Positions 19,915-31,565 of a DNA stretch of 64,000 nucleotides are shown here, piece by piece. The notes below the pieces were generated by a model. That model did not search any database. It saw only the letters and a program-made list of their open reading frames with translations, and was not told the DNA's origin. How positions within the stretch are numbered: the stretch's first letter is position 1; each line of letters starts with the position of its first letter. Origin of the DNA: Patiria miniata (taxonomy: Eukaryota; Echinodermata; Asteroidea; Valvatida; Asterinidae); assembly GCF_015706575.1 (NCBI RefSeq), contig NW_024037059.1:30452129-30516128 (forward strand). The letters are read 5' to 3'. The position numbers and the translations under genes are program-made.

Positions 19915-21836
19915 TCACATCCGCTCAAAGATCTTAACAGAGTGTAGGTCAGCAACAACTACGTCGCCAGCGGGGGTGAATGCCATTCCTAACGGATTGT
20001 ACAACCCTTGAGCTACTGTTGCTACATATGCACCATTTGAATCGTATCGCTGCACTTCAGAGTCTCCCTGATTTTCAGAATTAACAACAACATAGATGGT
20101 CTCATCATCATCGCACAGGACACCAGTTGGCTTTGCAGCTTTGCCATTCATGAATGTCTTGACACTGAACATCTCTTTACCTCTAAAGTTAACGCATAGC
20201 AAACTTTGGCCCTCGTAGTTTGTGAAGACTAAACAGCCGAAATTGCTTATTGCCAAGTAATCGCTTTCCATGTTATTTGAGATGCTTGTAATCAACGATC
20301 CGTCCAGTTTGTGGACACTAATGACCTTTTTCCCCTTGTCAGCGACTGCTACTCGTTGACTGTCAACAGCAACAGCAGTGAGAAAACTCTCTGATCGCCC
20401 ATCGGCATCGTCAGCTGAAGGTGTAAACTCGCGAACAAAGTGGAGCTCAGTGTTAAAAACCTTCACTTTCTTTTGGTCCGTGACAAAAAGCAGATCATCA
20501 TGGGTCACAGCAACGCCAAAAGGAGCTTCCAACTGATGCCTAGCATCTCCTTTAGCAACCGATGTTTTATACCTCCCAGTTGAGGTAAACAACGATAACC
20601 GTTTCAAACCTATGTCAGTTACTACGATGTCCCCGTTTGTGAAACATGCAACAGCCCTGGCCAATTTGAATTCCCCGTCACCGGAACCTTCTTTGCCGAG
20701 CTTTTCCTTTAACTGCCATTTCTCGCTGACACAGACCTCCCCAAGATCTGCATCAATCACAACGTCTTGACATCTGACACCAATGAACGACGGACCGTGA
20801 TTCACAATTTCAAACTTGAGCTCCTTCTGGAATTCCAAGTTGTGCATCACCTTCAGCTTGAGCTCCAAAAGCTCAAAATCATCGGCTTGACTCATCAAGT
20901 CATTTACTGCTGCGATGGTCTGATCTGCGCGTTCCATCTGTTCACGGTGTGCATGAGCGCCTTTTCGTACTCTTTGTCTCTCTCCTGACCGATTTCGTTG
21001 ACCTTGTCGGTGAGAAGCTTTGCTTTGTTTCTGATTTTAGTGATCTCTGCCTCCGCTTTTGCATCAATATCACTATGAGCCTGAGCCAGTTTCTTTTGCA
21101 ATCTATTTCGTGCATGTTCGATTGACTTTTCAGTAGATTTGAAGCACTGCCTGCACTTCTCGAACTCCTGCAGTGTGTTGTCGACCTCACTGCGGAAGGA
21201 CCTGATACTGTCATCAATCTTTACAAAATTGTGCTCTGCCGACCGATGATCTAATGCGGCACACATGGGGCAGATTAAGGTATCGCAGGTGTCACAGTAG
21301 AAACACAACGTCTGGTCTGTGTGGACCGTACACATTCGGGTGATGGGTTTGCTATGTTCTGCTGGAGGCATCTTTGATTCCTGCCAATCTCCCAATGAAA
21401 TGATTTGATGGTCTTTGGTGGACTTGAACCTCCCATGGGCTTTCCAACATTCTTGGCAGAAGTTATCACTGCAATCAAGACACCTCCAAGTGGCCTCCTT
21501 GCCTTCTCCACAGTCACATGTGGCGGTAGGTGCCGATGCTTCTCCTAGTACCGCCTCCTGTTGTTTGACCTCATCGACAAGAGAACTAAGAAAGAAAGAT
21601 GAAGCTAGACTCTGCAATCCTCCATCAGGAACTTGCATCTCTCTCCTGCAGACTGGACATGTTATCTTCTCTGCCCCTGGCTTCTGTCTGCTCATCATCT
21701 CTTCCAGACACTTCAGGCAGAAGCTGTGCAGACAGTCTAGCAACTTGGGATCCTTGAAAAGACAGCAGCAGATCGGACATTCCAGATGCCCCTGGCTGAT
21801 CTTGTCCAAGACAGTTTTGGCTGCAGCCTCCGCCAT
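19915..21836 (-). pseudogene. TRIM copy b: RING/B-box/coiled-coil/NHL with one frameshift
   Basis: Two overlapping frames cover a full-length gene. The first (21836 to about 20904) starts MAEAAAKTVLDKISQGHLEC and holds the RING (C20, C23, C35, H37, C40, C43, C60, C63 by analogy with copy c), both B-boxes and most of the coiled coil. The second (to 19915) continues from MERADQTIAAVNDLMSQADD through six NHL blades to HSVKIFERM. The total is 1922 bases, one short of a whole number of codons. Alignment places the lost base near 20947-20950, where other copies read GGTTGTGCATG and this one reads GGTGTGCATG. No other break is seen, so the loss is recent or could be an assembly error. The 5' and 3' flanks are intact. 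It is antisense in the cyclase intron. Confidence 0.85.
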
Positions 21837-21921
21837 ATCTCAAATGTGATCTAATCAAAACAGAACAAACCTCCGTTTCTGAAACAGTTCAAAATTATAA
21901 CAAACAGGTGATTGTCCTTAC

Positions 21922-22400
21922 GGCTGTGCATCGGAACTGGGTTCCTGAGTACCCGACCGTTAATTTCAGGAACCGGTTCCAGATCATGGAATCGAGTACC
22001 CGTAACCAACTTTGCAATTACTTAGTAACTTCTCAGTCAATGAAAAAGAAAATTTCGAACGTCAGTGGGAAAATTTCAAAATGAAAAAAAGGATACATTG
22101 CATTCAAATCCAATTTCACATTTTATGATGCTTGCGAAAGTTGCAGTTTTCACCACATAGCTAAAGAGCTCACTGTATACACCCTATCTAGCCGTATTGC
22201 TGCACCGATGTGGTAGTATTATCATGCGGACCTTTATGAACAATCTGAACAGCAACTTCCCAGATTTGAATTTTTTGGCTTGGGTTTCTTTAACAGGTAC
22301 CCAGGTACCAATATTTTTATGTAAATGGGTACCCATATTTTTTTCAACTAGGGTACCCAGTTACTGTACTACCCATAAGTGCACACCCCTATGCCCCAAC
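21922..22400. mobile_element. hAT-like element upstream of TRIM copy b
   Basis: ACGGCTGTGCATCGGAACTG at the left and AAGTGCACACCCCTATG at the right, with GGTACCC repeats inside. It is in the same place as the copy at 15025. Confidence 0.62.
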
Positions 22401-22924
22401 CCATCTCTTTTACGACACACCAGCCTGGGATACGTTTGTATTGACACCGACTATTATTGACTGCATGCTAACTCATTGGGAGTTACAAATAAACAGCGGC
22501 CGTTTACTGTTCTTCAGTACTCGGATATATGGCCGATATCTTTATGCAGAAATAACAAGATGGGAGTAGGCCTTAATGTAAAAAGGACCAATGACATATA
22601 TATAGACTCAGATTTCAGATTTCAATTCAGAAAAGAGAATTCGGTGTTTTTTTTCTCTCAAAAGCATCATGTTAAAACAAACGGTGGTGGGAAGGAACGC
22701 TAAACATTTGTGCGAATCTCATGCATTATTTTCCTGATTGGCCTGTACGCTATACTTAACATGTTCAAAAACTAAGCGAAACGCATGAAAACCAAAGACT
22801 CATGTAAAATCCAGTCAAAATGCTGTACGTATAATGAACTCACCTACTTAACTGGATCAAAAGTTAGCTGAAGTTTTCCACCACAAACTTAATACTTAAC
22901 TTCTGCCCAATGTAAAAAAAATAG

Positions 22925-23250
22925 TATGGCAAAACTACCATCAACTTGTAAGTTGTAAGCCTTAGGTTTGTACGTGTACATGTCAGGCCTACTTCCTCAA
23001 GCAATGAATGGTGCAACAACAGCTCACAACTTTACTCAACACTGCAAAAACCAGTTGCTATTTTTGTCACACAGTACTATGATCTTTATTCAAGTTCAAT
23101 ACACACCTACATGTGAACAATGCTGTAAAAGCTATTGATTCTTGGTTACAGTTCAAACCTACCTCAACTTGTAGCCTTAGGTTTGTACGTGTACACGTCA
23201 GGCCTACTTCCTCAAGCAATGAATGGTGCAACAACAGCTTCACTCCTTTA
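22925..23250. repeat. Local tandem duplication of about 240 bp
   Basis: AACTTGTAAGTTGTAAGCCT...GGTGCAACAACAGCT and the following sequence repeat from about 23166 (AACTTGTAGCCTTAGG...). The second copy is interrupted at 23250 by a Harbinger-like element and resumes at 23835. Confidence 0.75.
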
Positions 23251-23834
23251 GGGGCCGTTCTCAATTATCAACATTTTCACAAGTGTACAAAGAGTACACT
23301 TTTTCAAGACCCCCCCCCCCCTTAAAATGTACAAAAAAAATGTTGATTTTTTTTTTCACACAAGTCTATATATAGACACTTGCATGTGAATTAAAGGGTT
23401 TTTGTAACTTTTGTAGATCAAGTTTTTGGCCATGACATGTGACACCGGCCTTTAAACACAAGCAGTGGATACGGATTTTACATGTACATGTACATGTACA
23501 TGTACATACAGTACATTTTCATGTACGTGTGTAGGACAATGCCGCGCAGTTTGTACACAATACGTTCATGGGATGCAATGCGGGGCCTGGCGCGAGGCGC
23601 GACCGGCTCGGCAAGTGCTCGATCGGCATCGGTTGCGGCTGTCGCTGTGGCGACGGGCGAGAAAACAGATCGACATTAAAAAAAAAACGTTAGGCGGGCA
23701 TAAACGGGCAAAAAAAGATATCGACATTTTAAAAAAAAACGTACGGCTGCCATTAACCCCCTCCCCCCCCCCCCCCCCCCACCCAGCGTACGGTTTGTAC
23801 GCTCGTGAAAATGTTGATAATTGTGAACGGTCCC
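23251..23834. mobile_element. Harbinger-like element, 584 bp, TTA target duplication
   Basis: TTA|GGGGCCGTTCTCAATTATCA at the left and ATAATTGTGAACGGTCCC|TTA at the right; the ends match over more than 30 bp (...ACATTTTCAC). Empty sites CTCCTTTACTCAACAC occur at 16910 and 55348. The interior holds a (CATGTA)n run at about 23480-23520, a G+C-rich segment around 23575-23680 and a long poly-C run near 23760. No transposase frame is seen; the longest open frame (139 codons) is low-complexity and unconvincing. Confidence 0.82.
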
Positions 23835-24045
23835 TTACTCAATACTGGAAAACCAGTCGCTATTTTTGTCACACAGTACTATGATCTTTATTCAAGTTCA
23901 ATACACGCCTACATGTGAACAATGCTGTAAAAGCTATTGATTCTTGGTTACAGTTCAAACCTACCTCTGCTCACTGAAGCACAAAACGGACATTGCACAA
24001 ATATCACCACTGCATGCATTGGTATAACTCCTTTTAATACATTTA

Positions 24046-24400
24046 GGCAAAATAAAAAAAAAACATGTGTAGCGTCCTGCCTCTTTGACAAAAAGGAAGG
24101 AGGAGGCCCTTTTTTTTTTTTTTTTTTCTTTTCAAAATGGCCGCCCGACACATTTTTCAAGACAACGCGGCCGGGCTATTTTTCAAGATGGTTACCAGCT
24201 TTTTTCAAAATGGCCGCCACTTGGACTCATTGACTATTTCCACAGCTTTATACACGGTAGAAAAGTCTAAAAATACGATTTATTTCGTCAGAGATCGTTA
24301 AAAATTTTCAATTTTTGTCTTTTAAAAAAAAAAAAAAAAGAGGCGGCCTCTAAAAAGGAAGCGGGCGGGGACGCTAAACATGTTTTTTTTTTACTTCGCC
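24046..24400. mobile_element. Harbinger-like MITE, 355 bp, TTA target duplication
   Basis: TTA|GGCAAAATA...CATGTGTAGCGTCC at the left; at the right GGACGCTAAACATG...TACTTCGCC|TTA, its inverse. The empty site (ACATTTATAAGCAGAC) is at 17113. The interior includes poly-T and poly-A runs and repeated CAAAATGG/CAAGATGG motifs. Confidence 0.78.
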
Positions 24401-24541
24401 TTATAAGCAGACAAATAAAAAAACACAAGCAACACAGAAAACTTTGTGTGTGCACGCCTCAGCCAGAAGGTTTTTATTAAAAAAATGTCGGGTACTGAAA
24501 TCTTGGCAGCCGACCCATAATGCATGCAGCACATTATTATT

Positions 24542-25640
24542 ATGCCCCGCGGCGAAGCCGAAGGGGCATACTGTTTCCGCCTCGTCCTTCCGTGGGTGGG
24601 TGGGTGTGTGGGTGGGTGGGTGAGTGTGTGTGTCCGGACAAATCTTGTCAGCGCGATAACTTGAGAAATACTTAACATATGAACTTCAAATTTGGTTTGT
24701 GGATTTTTCTTGGTAATCCTAAGAAGCCTTTTGCATTTGGGGCCAAAAGGCCAAAGGTCAAGTTCACAGTGGCTAAAACAATAGAAATCTTGTCAGCGCG
24801 ATAACTTGAGAAATACCTAACATATGAACTTCAAATTTGGTTTGTGGATTGTTCTTGGTAATCCTAAGAAGCCTTTTGCATTTGGGGCCAAAGGTCAAGT
24901 TCACAGTGGCTAAAATAATAGAAATCTTGTCAGCGCGATAACTTGAGAAATACTTAACATATGAACTTCAAATTTGGTTTGTGGATTGTTCTTGGTAATC
25001 CTAAGAAGCCTTTTGCATTTGGGGCCAAAAGGCCTAAGGTCAAGTTCACAGTGGCTAAAACAATAGAAATCTTGTCAGCGCGATAACTTGAGAAATACTT
25101 TACATGTGAACTTCAAATTTGGTTTGTGGATTGTTTTTGGCAATCCTAAGAAGCCTTTTGCATTTGGGGCCAAAAGGCCTAAGGTCAAGTTCACAGTGGC
25201 TAAAACAATAGAAATCTTGTCAGCGCGATAACTTGAGACATAATTAACATGTGAACTTCAAATTTGGTTTGTGGATTGTTCTTGGCAATCCTAAGAAGAC
25301 TATTGCATTTGGGGCCAAAAGGTCCAGGGTCAAGTTCACAGTGGCTAAAACAATAGAAATCTTGTCAGCGCGATAACTTGAGACATAATTAACATGTGAA
25401 CTTCAAATTTGGTTTGTGGATTGATCTTGGTAATCCTAAGAAGCCTATTGAATTTGGGGCCAAAAGGTCAAGGGTCAAGTTCACAGTGGCTAAATAAAAC
25501 CTACAGAAGACACTAATGCTGTCAATGAATGTTCCATGTGACCAAGGTACATGTAAGTTGATGTTAAAAGAGTGGTGTTATGTCATGGGAACTGTCACCG
25601 TTGCGGGGCATTTGTGTTTGTAAACTCACCCGACTTGTTA
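24542..25640. mobile_element. Hairpin-ended element with six 145-bp core repeats, simple form
   Basis: It begins with the ATGCCCC...GGGGCAT hairpin, then GGGT repeats, then six core repeats (starts at 24647, 24792, 24929, 25074, 25219 and 25364; one has lost 8 bases), then a unique tail ending CCCGACTTGTT. The paralogous empty site at 17250 reads GCAGCACATTATTATTATTA, which places the insertion inside ATTATT-rich DNA. There is only one terminal hairpin, so ends are not inverted repeats of each other here. It is a relative of 10320-12589. Confidence 0.8.
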
Positions 25641-27124
25641 TTAATAATTTCCAAATTTTGGGCACCACAAAGGCCCAGAGCACCAATAGCTCATCCAAGC
25701 ACCATTTGACTCGGAGACCATAGCTCTTCAGTTTTTGGGCACCCACAAAAGGCCCTGCGCGTGTGGCATTTTTTGAAGCGGATAAAACACCCCATGGTTC
25801 ATTAATGATTTTTTATTCCTGCCATTACGATTTTGTAAATAATACTTAGGTTAGACAAAGCACAGTGTGCAACATTATGTAAGTAACTTAATGAGTAGTA
25901 GAATTAAAATTTGTGAAGTAAAATTGACTATACAAATTGTTTCTTCAGAGGCCGAGACAAAAGTGACTGCCCAGCAATTTTTCCTTCCCGCCTAAACTTT
26001 CTACTTCTAGGATGTAAAGAACCAACCCTACTTCTCATTGGCCCATAGCCAGGCCTTGCCAAGTGTCACAGAACAAGATCTCTTATTGGCTGGTTGCCTC
26101 TCCAAGCCTTCCCAGCAATTGGATAAAATTTGTGGCTATTGATTGGCTATTCTCCTTTTTACAGGATCCCACTTTTGTCACCAATTCTATGGGGTTTCAT
26201 GTACAAAGTTCTCCATAGGAAAGTACAGTATGTAATGCATTCACAGTGAGATGTTTGCAAGGAGTTGGCTTTCATTTTGTACAACACGTATAATATAACC
26301 ACAGGAGAAGATCCATTGCAAATTTTGCTGTTTATAAATAATTTGATCATTTAATAATAAAATTGAGTATAACTGTTAAAATGCCTACAAATAGGCAGTG
26401 GCGCACCCAGGATTTGGCTTTTTTGGGTGGCTTACAATTTTTTTTTTTTTTTTGAATCACCCCGTAAGACCCAGTAACTTTTGAAATGAAATTGAGATCC
26501 TATATTAGTTTTTCCTCTGAATACACAGCGTTTAGAGCTAAAATTTCATGTTACCTAATATAAAAGTTATGGACTTACGAACAGTGATGACTATACATTT
26601 TCAATTTTGTGAATTGAATGTCGAATGTTAAGAAGTAGCGGTCCCTTCAATCTAAAAATATTTTGTCAGCAAAAACTGTTTTACGGTTCAAGAAATGCTT
26701 TTTCTCTTTCTCCACTGTTTATGATTAGATTTCTCTTTCCGACTTTATTACTGCAGAGTGCACCATACATGTAGGCCTACTCATATTTGTGAGGACCGAA
26801 AACGCTGTGGGGACAGCAGAAAGTCCCAACAACTCGGTCGGTATTTTCCTAACAATAAAAAACTTCCCCATAACGCGATGTAGGCCTACCCAGGCCAACG
26901 CACATGCCAAAATACATTGAGGGAGATTAACTGAAACACACCAACGTTACCAGTTATGAAAATTTCGAACAGGTTTTACAATCTGGGTAAATATTATAAT
27001 ATCAGGAATGTAGCAAATGTAAACAGCCCTGGTTCAACTACAACATGTCATGTTCTGCGGGGCCTTGTATGGCAAATCGTAGGAGTGCAGCGGTTAGTTT
27101 TTCGGAGGGCCATAATCAGGCAAA
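25641..27124. other. TRIM unit b/c boundary and unit c 3' flank
   Basis: The first part matches 17260-18150. At about 26548 the sequence jumps to the equivalent of 19345 at a shared TTTCAT, removing about 1.2 kb including the foldback and TCTGGATCAAAC block. After that it is the standard TRIM 3' flank, with TTTATT (minus-strand AATAAA) at 26744, about 375 bases past the copy c stop. Confidence 0.6.
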
Positions 27125-29056
27125 TCACATCCGCTCAAAAATCTTAACAGAGTATATGTCAGCAAAAACTGCATCGCCAGTGGGTGTGAATGCCATTCCT
27201 AACGGATTGAACAACCCTTGAGCTACTGTTGCTACGAATGCACCATTTGAATCATAACGCTGCACTTCAGAGTCTCCCCTTTTGCCAGAATGAACAGCGA
27301 CATAGATGGTCTCATCATCATCGCACAGGACTCCAGTTGGCTGAGCAGCTTTGCCATTCATGAATGTCTTGACCCTGAACATCTCTTTACCTTTAAAGTT
27401 AACGCACAGCAAACTTTGGCCCTCGTAGTTTGTGAAGACTAAACGGCCAAAATTGCTTATTGTCAAGAAATTTTTGACCATATTGTTTGAGATGCTTGCA
27501 ATCATCGATCCGTCCAGGTTGTGGACACTGATGACCTTTCGCCCCATGTCAGCAACTGCTACTCGTTGACTGTCAACAGCAACAGCAGTGAGGTCACTCT
27601 CTGATTGCCCATCGGCATCGTCAGCCGAAAGTGTAAACTCACGAACAAACTGGAGCTCAGTGTCAAAAACCTTCACTTTCTTTTGGTCCGTGACAAAAAG
27701 CAGATCATCATGGGTCACCGCAACGCCACAAGGAGCTTCCAACTGATGCCCAGCATCTCCCTGAGCAACCGATGTTTTATACCTTCCAGTTGAGCTAAAC
27801 AACGATAGCCTGTTCAAAACTGTGTCAGTTACTACGATGTCCCCATTTGTGAAACATGCAACACGCGCTGCGAATTGAAATTCCCCATCACCGGTACCTT
27901 CTTTGCCAAACTCTTCCTTTGACTGCCATTTCTCGCTGACACAGACCTCCCCAAGATCTTCATCACTCACAACGTCTTGACATTTGACACCAATGAATGA
28001 CGGACCATGATTCGCCGGTTCACACTTGAGCTCCTTCTGGAATTCCAAGTTGTGCATCACCTTTGGCTTGAGATCCAAAAGCTCGACATCATCGGCTTGA
28101 CTCATCAAGTCATTTACTGCCGCGATGGTCTGATCTGCACGTTCCATCTGTTTACGGTTGTGCATGAGCGCCTTTTCGTACTCGCTGTCTCTCTCTTGAC
28201 CAATTTCGTTGACCTTGTCGGTGAGAAGCTTTGCTTTGTTTCTGATTTTAGTGATCTCTGCCTCCGCTTTTGCATCAATGTCACTACGAGCCTGAGCCAG
28301 TTTCTTTTGCAATCTTTTTCGTGCATGTTCGATTGACTTTTCAGTAGATTTGAAGCGCTGCCTGCACTTCTCGAACTCCTGCAGTATGTTATCAACCTCA
28401 GTGCGGAAGGACCTGATAGAGTCATCAATCTTTAGCAAATTGTGCTCTGCCGACCGATGATCTAATGTGGCACACATTGAGCAGATTAAGGTGTCGCAGG
28501 TGTCACAGTAGAAATACAAAGGATGGTCGTTGTGGATCGTACACATTCGCGTGATGGGTTTGCTAGGTTTGCTATGTTCTGCTGGAGGCATCTTTGATTT
28601 GTGCCAATCTCCCAACGAGATGATTTGATGGTCTTTGGTGGACTTGACCCTCTCATGAGCTTCGCGGCATTTCTGGCAGAGGTTATCACTACAATCAAGA
28701 CACCTCCACATGGCCTCCTTGCCTTCTCCACAGTCACATGTGGCGGTAGGTGCTGATGCTTCTCCTAATGCCGCTTCCTGTTGTTTTACCTCATCGACAA
28801 GAGAACTAAGAAAGAAAGACGAAGAAAGACTCTGCAATCCTCCATCAGGAACTTGTGTCTCTCTCCTGCAGACTGGACATGTTATCTTCTTTGCCTTTGG
28901 CTTCTGTTTGCTCATCATCTCTTCCAGACAGTTCAGGCAGAAGCTGTGCAGACAGTCCAACATCTTGGGATCCTTGAAAAGACAGCAACAGATCGGACAT
29001 TCCAGATGCCCCTGGCTGATCTTGTCCAAGACAGTTTTGGCTGCAGCCTCCGCCAT
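27125..29056 (-). CDS. TRIM copy c: RING/2xB-box/coiled-coil/NHL E3 ubiquitin ligase, 643 aa
   Basis: An intact single-exon gene. The C3HC4 RING uses C20, C23, C35, H37, C40, C43, C60 and C63. A first B-box-like cluster uses C107, C109, C119, C122, C127, C130, H134 and H143. The second B-box (C172, H175, C184, C187, C192, C195, H200, H205) is canonical. A long coiled coil spans about 208-340, and an NHL propeller about 380-643 starts FGKEGTGDGEF and ends KIFERM. No filamin domain is present, unlike TRIM2/3/71. It is three residues longer than the ancestral 640 because a 9-base tandem duplication repeats KPS in HSKPSKPITRM. RING-type TRIMs transfer ubiquitin from E2 enzymes; NHL propellers bind protein or RNA. 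The substrate is unknown. The start is chosen by conservation in all copies and a good Kozak context (A at -3, G at +4). It lies antisense within the cyclase D-E intron. Confidence 0.9.
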   Translation of the reverse strand: MAEAAAKTVLDKISQGHLECPICCCLFKDPKMLDCLHSFCLNCLEEMMSKQKPKAKKITCPVCRRETQVPDGGLQSLSSSFFLSSLVDEVKQQEAALGEASAPTATCDCGEGKEAMWRCLDCSDNLCQKCREAHERVKSTKDHQIISLGDWHKSKMPPAEHSKPSKPITRMCTIHNDHPLYFYCDTCDTLICSMCATLDHRSAEHNLLKIDDSIRSFRTEVDNILQEFEKCRQRFKSTEKSIEHARKRLQKKLAQARSDIDAKAEAEITKIRNKAKLLTDKVNEIGQERDSEYEKALMHNRKQMERADQTIAAVNDLMSQADDVELLDLKPKVMHNLEFQKELKCEPANHGPSFIGVKCQDVVSDEDLGEVCVSEKWQSKEEFGKEGTGDGEFQFAARVACFTNGDIVVTDTVLNRLSLFSSTGRYKTSVAQGDAGHQLEAPCGVAVTHDDLLFVTDQKKVKVFDTELQFVREFTLSADDADGQSESDLTAVAVDSQRVAVADMGRKVISVHNLDGSMIASISNNMVKNFLTISNFGRLVFTNYEGQSLLCVNFKGKEMFRVKTFMNGKAAQPTGVLCDDDETIYVAVHSGKRGDSEVQRYDSNGAFVATVAQGLFNPLGMAFTPTGDAVFADIYSVKIFERM

Positions 29057-29110
29057 ATTTCAAATGTGACCTAATCAAAACAGAACGAACCTGTGTGTTT
29101 GAAAAATATT

Positions 29111-29123
29111 CAAAATTATAACA
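29111..29123 (-). promoter_or_regulatory. Conserved TATA-like box upstream of TRIM copy c
   Basis: TGTTATAATTTTG on the minus strand sits about 55-67 bases before the ATG. It is identical in the five copies with a start, between the ATG and the hAT-like element. Function is inferred. Confidence 0.38.
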
Positions 29124-29139
29124 AACAGGTGATTGCCCC

Positions 29140-29595
29140 ATAGGGCTGTGCATCAGAACCGGGTACCCGAGTATCCGACCGTTAATGTCAGGAACCGTTT
29201 CCAGATCATGGAATCGAGTTCCCGTAACCAACTTTGCAAATTACTTAACTTCTCAGTCAATGAAAAAGAAATGTTTTGAATGTCAGTCGGAAAATTTCAA
29301 AATGAAAAACCGGATTTATGGAAAACAAAAACTAATTTTATGTTTTATGATGCTTGTGAAAGTTGCAGTTTTCACCACATAGCTAAAGAGCTCACTGTAT
29401 ACACCCTATCTATCTGTATTGCCGCACCAATGTGGTAGTATTATCATGCAGACCTTTATGAACAATCTGAACAACAACTTCCCAGATTTGAATTTTTGGC
29501 TTGGATTTCTTTAACGGGTACCCAGGTACCCATATTTTTTTCAATAGGGTACCCGGTTCCTTTACTGCCCGTAAGTGCACACCTCTATGCCCCCA
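29140..29595. mobile_element. hAT-like element upstream of TRIM copy c
   Basis: TAGGGCTGTGCATCAGAACC at the left and AAGTGCACACCTCTATG at the right, with GGGTACCCGAGTA and GGTACCC inside. Same position as in the other units. Confidence 0.65.
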
Positions 29596-31565
29596 TTTCT
29601 TTTACCGCACACCGTACCAGCCTGGAAATCTAAATGTAACAGGAGATTCATTTGTATACATTGACTGCATGCTTACTCATTGGGAGTTAGAAATAATAAA
29701 ATGGGAGTATAGGCCCTAATGTAAAACAAGACCAAAGATATAGACTTAGATTTCTGACTTCGATTCAGAAAAGAAAATTCAATATGTTTTTTCTCTAAAA
29801 GCATCATGTTTATTTCAAACGTTGGTGGGAAGGAACACCACCTACTCACTCATCACATTTACTGAAATGCTAAACATTCCTTCAAATCTCATGCATAATT
29901 TTCCTGGTAGGTCTATAGGCTATATTTAACATGTTTAAAAACAAAGCGAACGCACGAAAAGAAAAGACTTGTGCAAAATCCAGCCAAAATGCTGTATGTA
30001 ATGAACTCACCTACTTAAACTGGATCAACAGTTAGCTGAAGTTTTCCACCACAAACATAATACTTCCGCCAAATGTAAAAAAAGTATGGCAAAACTACCA
30101 TCAACTTGTAAGTTGCAAGCGCTTAGGCTTATAATGTGTACATGTCAGGCCTATACTTTATCCTCATGAGATGAATGGTGCAACAACAGCTACATTCCTT
30201 TACCCAACACAAGAAAAACCAGTCGCTATTTGTGTCACACAGTACCATAACAAAGGAACACTACGATCATGATCTTTATTCAAGTTCAATATAGGCCCAC
30301 ATACGCACATACGAACAAGCACTGAAAATGCCATTGATTCAAGTTCACAGTTCAAACAGGCAACTCTGTCTACGGAAGCACAAAATGGACATTGCACAAA
30401 TATCAACACTGCATGTGTTTTTATAACTCCTGATGCATGTATACATGTATACATGTTAAGATGCCTACAAATACGATTTTATATTTTGAAAGATATGAAA
30501 ATGGAAAAAGGAAGGTCACAAATATGAATTGCAAACGAGGATGTATTAAAGTATCCACGATATAAAGCTAAAAATCAGGAAATATATACCCTACGTTTCA
30601 TTCATGTGTACTATTGAAGTGACTGTTACTGGTTGTAGTAGAAAAAATAGCGCATGGTAGGGGTAAGGTGGCTTGGCTTAAATCCTGGACACAACAGAGA
30701 TGCCACTTTTAAGGTTTTAACCTGAATTCTGGGTTTTTTTTAAATGTGACAAAATTGAAAGTGCTGGATTTGGTCTGAAACATCCAGAGAACAGACTTGT
30801 GAAAGGCGTAAGGGTAGTGTCAGGTTTTTAGTAGTGTTTCAGGCTTTTTATTGATATATTGTTGGCATCTCTGACACAAGAACAGCCCATTTTTTAAAGA
30901 ACATCGGAGTCTAGCCACAAAATGATCGAGACCCAAGTAGGAACATTACAGCAAAAATAAAAATAGAAAAGCAACCCTTAGTACAGCTGGTCGGACTGCC
31001 TGTAAAATTATTCTTTCTGGCATTACATGCTGTCATTGTGAAGAACACAATAAAAGAAGGTCATTTCCAAAGATACGTCAAGGGACACATTTGTGGAAAT
31101 TTCCGTTAGTAGTTGGTTTGTAATTGGGTGAATCCGTGAATGGGTGTGCACAAGCATTGACACGACAAACACATGCGCGCATACATATCATTCATTGGTT
31201 CAGTGCGTGACATTGGGTACTGTAGCTGCAATCAGCTGAATGAGAACGTGTCTCGGATGCTGATTTTGGGCACAATTCAAAGTATGACTCTGCAACTTTT
31301 GAATTGGAATCGAGACCCTAGAATACTGTTTCCACTGAATACACAGCATTCACAGAGCTAAATCTTCATCAAGTTGTTACGCAACTGTCTTTAGATATAT
31401 TGAGCACTTTTGTTGCTTCAAACAAACAAAAATCCACAAATGACAAATGATCTACCTTACCTTTAGTTTTCACTGATGCAAATTATCAATTCCATCATAT
31501 TTCAAAGGAAACAAGAGATAACTGTTTCAATCATTCTCTGACCTGTGCCTCTTTATTTTTTTCAG
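29596..31565. other. TRIM unit c 5' spacer and end of cyclase intron D-E
   Basis: It is homologous to 45180-48000 (unit d) and 54710-56530 (unit e). No coding frame of note is present. It ends in a pyrimidine-rich tract (TTTATTTTTTTCAG) that forms the exon E acceptor. Confidence 0.6.

Noticed and set aside
23465-23884. 139-codon open frame in the Harbinger-like element
   Set aside because: It is made of CATGTA repeats, homopolymers and flank sequence; no domain and no homologue is visible.
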